Source of the DNA: Candidatus Zixiibacteriota bacterium | GTDB taxonomy: Bacteria; Zixibacteria; MSB-5A5; GN15; FEB-12 | Direction: 5' to 3' | Assembly: GCA_022570975.1 (NCBI GenBank) | Contig: JACZYS010000181.1 | Coordinates: 1-5,027, forward strand | Length of the DNA stretch: 5,027 nt | Notes under the pieces: generated by a model | Database searches by the model: none | Seen by the model: only the letters and a program-made list of their open reading frames with translations | Told to the model about the DNA's origin: nothing | Shown: positions 1-4,954 of the stretch, one piece after another | Position numbering within the stretch: the first letter of the stretch is position 1 | Layout: the number at the start of each line of letters is the position of its first letter | Position numbers and translations under genes: made by a program

Positions 1-26
1 GCATCCCGACACTTGTGTCGGGATGC
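1..26 (-). terminator. Perfect 12-bp hairpin downstream of the lipoprotein gene
   Basis: GCATCCCGACAC and GTGTCGGGATGC are exact reverse complements separated by TT, so either strand can fold into a GC-rich stem (10-11 bp in practice with a 4-6 nt loop). It begins 9 bases past the TAA stop of the minus-strand gene that ends at 35, which suits a transcription terminator for that gene. The U-tract that would prove intrinsic termination lies left of the window and cannot be seen. On the plus strand the hairpin is followed by TACAACAATTA, which is not a U-tract. It could instead be a copy of a dispersed intergenic palindromic repeat. Confidence 0.55.
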
Positions 27-34
27 TACAACAA

Positions 35-1105
35 TTATCTTATCAACGTAACATTCCCCTTCCTATAAACTTTGCTACCATCCTCAAATTCCACTTCCGC
101 ATACCAGGCAAATACGGCTGTATTTAATTTCCTGCCTTTGTAGGTCCCATCCCAGCCGTTATTAATTGATAATTGAATTGAGCCGCTTGACAATAGTGCC
201 GAATCAATCAGCTCGCTCTCACCCAGCTGAGTCTGGTCAGTGAAAATGTATGTGGTCGCCGGTACTTCGGTATGCGCAGACGAGATCGTAAAGATATCCG
301 AATAGGCCATTGATGTGGTCAGATATCTGGTTGATGCCGAATCAACTATTCCACCCTGTGTATAACAATAACTGATAAGACGCAAGTCACTTGATATTGT
401 CTCTCCATCTAAAGATATGGGAAGAGTATCAAGGGTTCCGCTGGCAAGTCCGGCTGGAAAAGTGTCGGTAGCAACAAACTTTAAAAGATTCAAATCAAAA
501 ATTTGAATAATCAAAGTATCCAGATTGATATTCAATTGATTATCTACAATAGCAAGCAGCTGTCCGGTGGCTACTGTTACAATTGTATAACTGGTGACAG
601 TCGGAATATCGTTTACAATATTAAAATCTGTGGCCGGAACGAACGCACTGTCGCCGGGCAGGCCCGAAGCAAGTCCACCGATTGAAGTAAGATTTACCTG
701 TAACGGGGATGAAACCGGAGGGTTGATATCAATCGGTCCTAAAGAATCATACAGGCTGTGAGAAAAATCCGGTGAGGTCAGAATATCGGCACTCAAGGTC
801 ACCGTATCCAATTCCTTGTCAAAACTGTAGGTCATTGTTCCCTGTGAATCAACACCTAATCCGTTCTGGTCTATTTTGGACATGAATTCTTCCATGGTGT
901 AAGTCCGGTTTACTACCGGAATCACCAGACTGGATGACCACTTTGGAGCTTGTGGTTCTTTCACCGTGCATTGGATTAAAGTCAAGAGAAAGACAGCAAC
1001 AATTACTGCCAGTGCAGACTTCATCAAAAACTTGAAAAGACCGGATTCCAAAAATGACTTCGGCTCTTCATTTTGATTTTTCCTTTTTCTAATGTTCTTA
1101 TTCAC
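35..1105 (-). CDS. Predicted envelope lipoprotein, function unknown
   Basis: A 356-residue protein that I do not recognise as a named family. Residues 1-28 are a polar, Lys/Arg-rich tail. Residues 29-45 form one hydrophobic segment ending T-L-I-Q-C, so Cys46 may be lipidated after signal peptidase II cleavage; Gln just before the Cys is unusual, as Gly, Ala or Ser is typical. The mature part starts TVKEPQAPKW and continues with IPVVNRTYTMEEF, a beginning I associate with hypothetical lipoproteins of Zixibacteria-like genomes. The rest is rich in Thr, Ser, Asp and alternating hydrophobics, as in beta-sheet surface proteins, with no visible catalytic motif. The GTG start at 1105 is chosen because AGAGGTGA lies just upstream. 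The in-frame ATG at Met28 (1022-1024) would give a more ordinary lipoprotein signal peptide but has no ribosome binding site. The gene is divergent from the WYL regulator. GC looks higher (near 50% in sampled lines) than in the other genes. Confidence 0.8.
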   Translation of the reverse strand: MNKNIRKRKNQNEEPKSFLESGLFKFLMKSALAVIVAVFLLTLIQCTVKEPQAPKWSSSLVIPVVNRTYTMEEFMSKIDQNGLGVDSQGTMTYSFDKELDTVTLSADILTSPDFSHSLYDSLGPIDINPPVSSPLQVNLTSIGGLASGLPGDSAFVPATDFNIVNDIPTVTSYTIVTVATGQLLAIVDNQLNINLDTLIIQIFDLNLLKFVATDTFPAGLASGTLDTLPISLDGETISSDLRLISYCYTQGGIVDSASTRYLTTSMAYSDIFTISSAHTEVPATTYIFTDQTQLGESELIDSALLSSGSIQLSINNGWDGTYKGRKLNTAVFAWYAEVEFEDGSKVYRKGNVTLIR

Positions 1106-1108
1106 AAA

Positions 1109-1116
1109 TCACCTCT
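1109..1116 (-). promoter_or_regulatory. Ribosome binding site fixing a GTG start
   Basis: On the minus strand AGAGGTGA precedes the GTG at 1105 by three bases (six bases counted from GAGG). This near-complete match to the 16S anti-Shine-Dalgarno sequence supports the long form of the lipoprotein over the internal ATG at Met28. Confidence 0.75.
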
Positions 1117-1173
1117 TGGCTTACTGTTTCATTAATATTTCAGTAGATGAAACGCAAAGAAGATGCCAGAAAG

Positions 1174-1202
1174 ATTTTAAGCCGTAAGCTTATGATGAGC
1201 AA
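1174..1202 (-). promoter_or_regulatory. Possible sigma70-type promoter of the lipoprotein gene
   Basis: On the minus strand TTGCTC (1197-1202) and TAAAAT (1174-1179) are separated by 17 bases. The -10 matches the consensus at 5 of 6 positions and the -35 at only 3 of 6. Transcription would start near 1167 and give a leader of about 60 bases carrying the strong ribosome binding site. It is the best candidate seen in this gap but remains weak. Confidence 0.35.
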
Positions 1203-1216
1203 GGGGATAGCTTATG
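1187..1216. repeat. Direct repeat AGCTTATG, 22-bp period, candidate operator
   Basis: AGCTTATG occurs at 1187-1194 and again at 1209-1216, start to start 22 bp, about two turns of the helix. One copy lies between the candidate -35 and -10 of the minus-strand promoter and the other just upstream of its -35. This is a plausible layout for a repressor binding two sites on one face of the DNA. The divergently encoded WYL regulator would be the natural candidate, by inference from position only. An 8-bp repeat in AT-rich DNA can also arise by chance. Confidence 0.3.
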
Positions 1217-1265
1217 TTCGACATTGTCTGTGAGAGGCAATAACTAAGGCGCTTTTATGCCAGAG

Positions 1266-1283
1266 TATAGGGCAGTTCCTATA
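1266..1283. promoter_or_regulatory. Dyad TATAGG-N6-CCTATA upstream of the WYL regulator
   Basis: Two perfect 6-bp inverted arms flank GCAGTT, centred about 64 bp upstream of the regulator's start codon. It could be an operator for autoregulation or a short hairpin in the leader of the regulator's mRNA. I could not find a convincing plus-strand promoter in 1203-1322 to place it against, so the role is open. Confidence 0.3.
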
Positions 1284-1322
1284 TCCCTTTGATTTATGCA
1301 ATTTTCTACTTATTTTATATTC

Positions 1323-1327
1323 AGGAG
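1323..1327 (+). promoter_or_regulatory. Ribosome binding site of the WYL regulator
   Basis: AGGAG lies 11 bases before the ATG at 1339 and 17 before the in-frame ATG at 1345 (Met3). The spacing is a little long but favours the first ATG. Confidence 0.6.
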
Positions 1328-1338
1328 ACAAAATAACT

Positions 1339-2298
1339 ATGGGCATGGCTAAATATGACAGACTATTGTATATCCTGAACATGCTTCGTTCCAGGAAAAA
1401 TCTTAATGCAAAGAAGATTGCCGAGGAATGCAGGGTAACGGAAAGATCTATCTACCGCGACATACTCTCTCTTTCAGAAGCAAACGTCCCCATATATTAT
1501 GACTGCGGATACAAACTTGCATCTGATAATTTTCTTCCGCCGCTCAATTTTGATTTTGATGAATACCAGTTTCTTAAGCTGGCTTTAAAGTCTTCGCCAC
1601 TTAACAGCAACGAAAAATATTCAGAGCTGGCCAGCAAGCTGCGGGCAAAAATTGATGCTGTAATTCCAAAAACTGTCAAAGAGAAACAAAGGTTTACTAC
1701 TCCTACCACCGAAGTGGACATACCCAGCACAGAACTAAGTGATAAAGAGAACGTTTTTTTAGGTTTGATAGAGCAGGCCATAGAAAACACTATTGTTTTG
1801 GAACTGAAATATGATGCTCTTGAATCCGGTTTATCCAGGAGAAAGGTGGAGCCTTACTTTGTGATTTTCAAAGGGCGCGCCTTCTATTTTGTAGCCTATT
1901 GTCAAAAGAAAAAAGACTTCCGAACTTTCAGGATAAATCGTGTAAAATCTGTCGGTCTGACCTCGGAAAGATTTATTCCAAAGGCGGGTATTAATGCCCA
2001 ATCTTATTTTGAGGGAAGCTGGCTGGTTTTTTCAGGCGAGTTGGTGAAAGTGGTTGTGAAATTCAAAGGAATGGCGGCCAGAGTGATTGAAAGCGGCTCG
2101 CATCATACCGATGAAAAAATCGAAAGAATAGATGATAATGAACTGATATACACCGCTGAAACCAGAGGACTGGAAGAGATTAAAAAATGGATTTTGGGAT
2201 TTGGTCAGGATGCCGAAGTTTTGGAGCCTGAAGAGTTAAGAGCAAGTCTCAAAGAGATTGGTGAGCATCTTTTCAAGTCATATGCTGATGATATATAA
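1339..2298 (+). CDS. WYL-domain transcriptional regulator with N-terminal HTH
   Basis: A 319-residue cytoplasmic DNA-binding regulator, normal in length for the HTH_11/WYL/WCX family (related to PafB/PafC). Residues 5-60 form a winged helix-turn-helix: LNAKKIAEECRVTERSIYRD carries the two helices and recognition helix, and the wing ends at G-Y-K-L. Residues 72-130 are a linker. The WYL ligand-sensing domain spans about 140-215, with KYDALESGLSRRKVEPY, then AFYFVAYC, then RTFRINRV. The name-giving W-Y-L is Phe-Tyr-Phe here (182-184), while the Arg-rich RTFRINR strand (195-201) is kept. The C-terminal WCX part (about 235-312) is intact. WYL domains in other systems bind nucleic acids or small nucleotides and regulate DNA damage, phage defence or metabolic genes; the ligand here is unknown. 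The gene is divergent from the lipoprotein gene, which is its most likely target together with its own promoter. No defence genes are visible nearby. Confidence 0.92.
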   Translation: MGMAKYDRLLYILNMLRSRKNLNAKKIAEECRVTERSIYRDILSLSEANVPIYYDCGYKLASDNFLPPLNFDFDEYQFLKLALKSSPLNSNEKYSELASKLRAKIDAVIPKTVKEKQRFTTPTTEVDIPSTELSDKENVFLGLIEQAIENTIVLELKYDALESGLSRRKVEPYFVIFKGRAFYFVAYCQKKKDFRTFRINRVKSVGLTSERFIPKAGINAQSYFEGSWLVFSGELVKVVVKFKGMAARVIESGSHHTDEKIERIDDNELIYTAETRGLEEIKKWILGFGQDAEVLEPEELRASLKEIGEHLFKSYADDI

Positions 2299-2385
2299 TA
2301 AACAGACTTGCCATCTTACGTCATTTTCATGTTGCCGCTTTATTATTTTCAAACGTTATTCCCTTGAAATGATAATTTTAATGTT

Positions 2386-2390
2386 GAGGT
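2386..2390 (+). promoter_or_regulatory. Ribosome binding site fixing a TTG start
   Basis: GAGGT ends four bases before TTG at 2395. The frame is closed upstream by TGA at 2365-2367 and contains no ATG or GTG between that stop and the TTG, so this site decides the start of the DUF3592 protein. Confidence 0.65.
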
Positions 2391-2394
2391 ATCA

Positions 2395-2949
2395 TTGATT
2401 TATATCTGGCTGATTCTTATTGCTATAGTTGTTGTATTTTTTAAAACAATACTCCTGAAGAAAACAGATAAGAAATTCAAGATTACTAAATTCAAAATAG
2501 CCGGTTTAATATTATTACTTGCCGGAATTCTTTTAACTGAATTCAGCTACACTCTACTAAATGAAAGCATGAATAAAAAAAACTGGCCGCAGACCGAAGG
2601 AATTGTCTTGTCTTCCAGGGTAGTTGGTATAAGTGCTTTTAAGCCGGAGATTGTTTACCGGTATGAAATCGATTCTGTTATTTATGTTGATACTTCTTTA
2701 GACCTGGCGCCCGGGTTTGGCGGGAAAAGAAAGAAAAAAGAGGTTGCCCAAAAAATTGTTGCCTATATGCCGGTCGGAAAAAAGTTGTCGGTCTATTATG
2801 ATCCTGCGGATAAAAATATAACTCATCTTGGCAGTCCGCTGAAATGGGACACGATTGGAAAGTTAGGACTTGGTCTGTTTCTTTATTTTCTGGGTCTGTT
2901 TTTTCTGCTAAAAACTACGGACAGGGAGAAGGTGGAGGTCCACCTTTAA
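2395..2949 (+). CDS. DUF3592 membrane protein
   Basis: A 184-residue inner-membrane protein of unknown function. Three hydrophobic segments are visible at about residues 2-21, 34-55 and 155-173. Between the second and third is the DUF3592 core: NWPQTEGIVLSS, then the strand EIVYRYEIDSVIY, then KIVAYMPVGKKLSVYYDPAD, and a closing His-Leu-Gly before the last helix. The W-P-x-x-x-G opening and the P-V-G-x-x-x-x-V-Y-Y-D-P motif are typical of the family. Length is normal. It starts with TTG, backed by GAGGT at 2386-2390. A 96-bp gap separates it from the WYL gene on the same strand; co-transcription is possible but not shown, and a TATAAT at 2294-2299 without a good -35 might drive it separately. 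Its last 11 codons overlap, on the opposite strand, the last codons of the secreted dockerin-like protein. Confidence 0.85.
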   Translation: MIYIWLILIAIVVVFFKTILLKKTDKKFKITKFKIAGLILLLAGILLTEFSYTLLNESMNKKNWPQTEGIVLSSRVVGISAFKPEIVYRYEIDSVIYVDTSLDLAPGFGGKRKKKEVAQKIVAYMPVGKKLSVYYDPADKNITHLGSPLKWDTIGKLGLGLFLYFLGLFFLLKTTDREKVEVHL

Positions 2950-4441
2950 AAAGATAGTCAACCATAAATATCAAATCCAGAATATTTACAGCTTCAGCAA
3001 GGCTGTAGCTGCCGTCCAGATTGGCTTCTTCCATACATATTGGCTCGCTGGAACTCGGATGTCCAAAAACAAAATTTACAAGAAATGTCAAATCACGGAT
3101 GTTGACTATATCAGTTCCATTGCTAATACCATCCACGTTTCCTCGGTTGATACAACAAAAAATTGTTGAGTCATATGCAATAGGTAAATTAGTAGGTATT
3201 AAAGATAACCCACCTGAACTTACAGCAACACCGACAAGTGTTCCGTCTCCTGAATACTTAAACAACTCTCCTGTACCAAAATTTGCGAAATCATATGCCG
3301 CGTCATATGAAGCAAGTAATACTTTTGTTTGAACAGTATCAAAGTAGAAGCCAAACTGAAATGGGTTTCCAGTAGTATCTGGTACAATCTCTCCTTCAAA
3401 AATAAGATAAGCAGCAACAATACTATCAAGATAAGTTAATTTAACAGTCATATTGTTACTATCTTGGATGACGAATGCAGTATCCGTCAAAGTGATGTCG
3501 GGCGAGGTTTCAATCGGAAGAGCATCTCCTGTAACTATTCTCCACATATAAACATAATCATCAAGTGTAAGGGGAACGCCATCTCTGTTAACGTCTGAAG
3601 CTCTTGCCTGTGCAAACTTATTAACAGAAAAAACCGACTCTCCGTAAATCAGGTAATTTGCAAATATGACCCAATCGGCTATTTCGTTTGGTATTCCGTT
3701 CAAATTTATATCTCCATTGTCATCGGTAATATCGGCACATATAAATTCAACACCTCCATTGTAAAAATCAATTTCCCTGTAAAGAGGGTTAGGTGCATCA
3801 ATGCTGTCGCATTCCAGAGGTGCACCATAGAAAGTAGGGAATGTGTCATTTTGAGTCAATACCGTATATCCGTCGAAACTATAAACGTCATTTGAAATGA
3901 ACAATGAATCACCAGTATAATCGGAAAACGAATTATCTCCGCAGTCCGTCCAATACCATTCCACCGGGTAATATTTACAAATAAGGTCAGAATTCAATTC
4001 AGTATGAAAGTTAATGATTGCTAATTCACCAGAAGTGTCGAGATAACATGAAGGATGAGTATCATGAGTATTAGTTTCGGCAAGAGCAACAATTCTTATT
4101 AATGAATTAATTGTGTCAACTCTATATGCAAAATATTCCCAATGACAACTATCCAAGAGAGCACCTTGCAAAACCTGGGGATTTGATAGTGCTGTGGCAT
4201 CGTAGCGCACCATGAGATCAAAAGCACCCGATAAAAAACCGTTACTGTCCGGCGTATAAGTAATTGGAATAGTTGCCGTATTGCCGGGGTATATCCAGCG
4301 TGGGATTTCTATATTGACTTTTGTTTGACAGATTCCAGAAGTTGAGATACAGAGAATAAGTAAAAGAGTTAAGACTGAAGTACCAAAAGAATAACTTGTC
4401 AGTTCTTTTTGGGTTTTGAAAAAATTTTTAAAAATGGACAA
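2915..4441 (-). CDS. Secreted protein with cohesin-like and dockerin-like modules; 5' end doubtful
   Basis: About 508 residues, probably exported to the cell surface or medium. Residues 17-39 (hydrophobic SVLTLLLILCISTSGICQ) are a signal peptide. Residues 41-150 form a beta-rich domain resembling a cohesin or carbohydrate-binding fold (IYPGNTATIPITY, then GAFDLMVRYD). Two EF-hand-like dockerin loops follow at 244-256 and 283-294; the second keeps the calcium pattern D283-x-N285-x-D287-G288 and D294. A second beta-rich domain (about 315-430) is followed by two degenerate dockerin-like units, GNVDG...VNIRDLTFLV (434-454) and NLDG...VNILDLIFMV (474-494), ending GGPPPSPCP. No catalytic residues are recognised; a role in surface assembly is inference. 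The nominal TTG start directly follows a TAA (4442-4444) and has no ribosome binding site. The first in-frame ATG is Met77, beyond the signal peptide, so the true 5' end is probably lost near 4410-4440. The 3' end overlaps the DUF3592 gene by 35 bp. Confidence 0.8.
   Translation of the reverse strand: MSIFKNFFKTQKELTSYSFGTSVLTLLLILCISTSGICQTKVNIEIPRWIYPGNTATIPITYTPDSNGFLSGAFDLMVRYDATALSNPQVLQGALLDSCHWEYFAYRVDTINSLIRIVALAETNTHDTHPSCYLDTSGELAIINFHTELNSDLICKYYPVEWYWTDCGDNSFSDYTGDSLFISNDVYSFDGYTVLTQNDTFPTFYGAPLECDSIDAPNPLYREIDFYNGGVEFICADITDDNGDINLNGIPNEIADWVIFANYLIYGESVFSVNKFAQARASDVNRDGVPLTLDDYVYMWRIVTGDALPIETSPDITLTDTAFVIQDSNNMTVKLTYLDSIVAAYLIFEGEIVPDTTGNPFQFGFYFDTVQTKVLLASYDAAYDFANFGTGELFKYSGDGTLVGVAVSSGGLSLIPTNLPIAYDSTIFCCINRGNVDGISNGTDIVNIRDLTFLVNFVFGHPSSSEPICMEEANLDGSYSLAEAVNILDLIFMVDYLFKGGPPPSPCP
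2929..2946. repeat. Hairpin inside the convergent gene overlap
   Basis: AAGGTGGA and TCCACCTT are perfect reverse complements around GG, giving a stem of about 7 bp with a 4-base loop. It lies in the last codons of both converging genes (DUF3592 on plus, dockerin-like protein on minus). Neither side shows a proper U-tract directly after the stem (TTTAAAAAG on plus; on minus a TTTTT comes only about 15 bases later), so a two-way terminator is possible but unproven. Confidence 0.4.
4395..4441. other. Probable rearrangement or assembly junction
   Basis: Here the 5' end of the minus-strand secreted-protein gene and the 5' end of the plus-strand YwqK-like gene overlap head to head. Both frames lack ATG or GTG starts and ribosome binding sites, and both are open only as far as stops inside the other gene's territory (TAA at 4442-4444 on minus, TGA at 4376-4378 on plus). 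The stretch contains the low-complexity run A6-T5-A5 (4419-4434), a plausible microhomology. GC falls from about 40% on the left to about 30% on the right. Together this suggests two formerly separate loci joined here, in the cell or in assembly. Confidence 0.5.
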
Positions 4442-4771
4442 TTAAATGGTTATTTTAAAAGTTATTATAAAAATGGGCAAATACGATCAGTAGATTTATA
4501 TAAAAACGACAAACGTGATGGTACACAAAAAAGTTATTCTTCTAGTGGACAATTATTTTCTGAACGAAATTTTGAAAATGGCAAATTAAATGGCATGACG
4601 ACAACTTATTATGAAAATGGCACCATTCGTACAGAAGCTATATTAATAAACGGAAAACTAGAGGGGGTAGTTAAATATTATGATGAGTTCGGTAATTTAA
4701 GCAAAACGGAGCTATATGAGGAAGGGCAATTAATGGATGAAATGAAATATAATAATTATGGGGATAGATGA
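4409..4771 (+). CDS. YwqK-family/MORN-like repeat protein, probably 5'-truncated
   Basis: Up to 120 residues, almost wholly made of an exact 24-residue repeat. The turn N-G-x-L-x-G (or a variant) recurs at residues 9, 33, 57, 81 and 105, and a second Gly turn (NGQI, SGQL, NGTI, FGNL) recurs at 22, 46, 70 and 94. This is the pattern of proteins labelled YwqK-family antitoxins, named after Bacillus subtilis YwqK, which pairs with the toxin YwqJ. Many members outside Firmicutes have no shown antitoxin role, and no toxin gene is visible here. The TTG at 4409 has no ribosome binding site, the first ATG is Met63, and repeat homology runs to the very start (EKIFKNGQLNG matches ERNFENGKLNG), so a missing N-terminal part, often a signal peptide, is likely. 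The C-terminus (EMKYNNYGDR, TGA stop) looks natural. GC is about 30% by hand count, well below the rest of the window. Possibly a non-expressed remnant. Confidence 0.7.
   Translation: MGFEKIFKNGQLNGYFKSYYKNGQIRSVDLYKNDKRDGTQKSYSSSGQLFSERNFENGKLNGMTTTYYENGTIRTEAILINGKLEGVVKYYDEFGNLSKTELYEEGQLMDEMKYNNYGDR
4431..4593 (+). repeat. Near-identical 19-bp direct repeats within the YwqK-like gene
   Basis: The 19-base stretches at 4431-4449 and 4575-4593 differ only by AC versus CA at one dinucleotide (AAAATGGACAATTAAATGG against AAAATGGCAAATTAAATGG). Their 144-bp spacing equals two 24-codon repeat units. The close match at DNA level suggests recent duplication of a two-unit block, or strong codon bias in AT-rich DNA. 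Confidence 0.6.
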
Positions 4772-4795
4772 AATGGGCAATCGTTTAGTGGAATC

Positions 4796-4808
4796 TAATC
4801 CGGGATTA
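4796..4808. promoter_or_regulatory. Palindrome TAATCC-G-GGATTA
   Basis: A perfect 6+1+6 palindrome 24 bases past the YwqK stop. The one-base centre is too tight for a hairpin terminator and no U-tract follows, so a protein-binding site is more likely than a terminator. Its distance to the promoter at 4867 is about 60 bp. Confidence 0.25.
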
Positions 4809-4832
4809 TGAATGGTTTCCCTTAAGTAGTCA

Positions 4833-4844
4833 TTTATTAATAAA
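4833..4844. promoter_or_regulatory. AT-only palindrome TTTATTAATAAA
   Basis: A perfect 12-bp palindrome of A and T only, about 22 bp upstream of the -35 box at 4867. It may act as an UP-like or regulator-binding element, but such palindromes also arise by chance in DNA this AT-rich. Confidence 0.2.
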
Positions 4845-4866
4845 CACGAATGTCATTATTTAGTGA

Positions 4867-4896
4867 TTGACGCAACAAATTTTGATGTGGTATACT
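4867..4896 (+). promoter_or_regulatory. Strong sigma70-type promoter with extended -10
   Basis: TTGACG (4867-4872) and TATACT (4891-4896) each match the sigma70 consensus at 5 of 6 positions with an 18-base spacer. TG at 4888-4889 followed by one base supplies an extended -10. Transcription should start near 4903 and run rightward into the reading frame that begins at 4955 or 4974. It is the clearest promoter in the window. Confidence 0.65.
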
Positions 4897-4898
4897 TG

Positions 4899-4911
4899 AG
4901 TCGGATCGACT
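4899..4911. promoter_or_regulatory. Dyad AGTCG-GAT-CGACT at the predicted start of transcription
   Basis: A perfect 5-bp inverted repeat around GAT covers the expected +1 of the promoter at 4867-4896. Flanking CTTGA (4895-4899) and TCAAG (4916-4920) extend it into a larger imperfect dyad. Position suits a repressor operator or a 5' mRNA hairpin; which one cannot be decided from sequence. Confidence 0.35.
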
Positions 4912-4954
4912 GTTGTCAAGCATAGTATCCCGTATGATAATGTTTTATTGAGCA

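Noticed and set aside
503..685. Short plus-strand reading frame of 60 codons
   Set aside because: It lies wholly antisense within the lipoprotein gene, with no ribosome site and no recognisable features.
1289..1316. TTGATT ... TATTTT as a promoter of the WYL regulator
   Set aside because: Transcription would start on top of the ribosome binding site at 1323-1327, leaving no usable leader.
1497..1790. Minus-strand reading frame of 97 codons
   Set aside because: It lies antisense inside the WYL regulator, whose domain match is clear, and its composition is that of a shadow frame.
2294..2299. Perfect TATAAT at the end of the WYL gene as a promoter for DUF3592
   Set aside because: The best -35 at 16-17 bases upstream (TTCAAG or similar) matches the consensus at only three positions, so it is not listed as a feature.
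3021..3332. Plus-strand reading frame of 103 codons
   Set aside because: It lies antisense to the dockerin-like C-terminal half of the secreted protein, with no ribosome site or family features.
3220..3429. Minus-strand reading frame of 69 codons in a second frame
   Set aside because: It is an out-of-frame shadow of the secreted-protein gene. Its hydrophobic start is a frame artefact and does not suggest a programmed frameshift.
4431..4593. Spaced direct repeats as a CRISPR array or mobile-element ends
   Set aside because: The two copies are in frame, 48 codons apart, and explained by the protein repeat. There are no further copies and no transposase.
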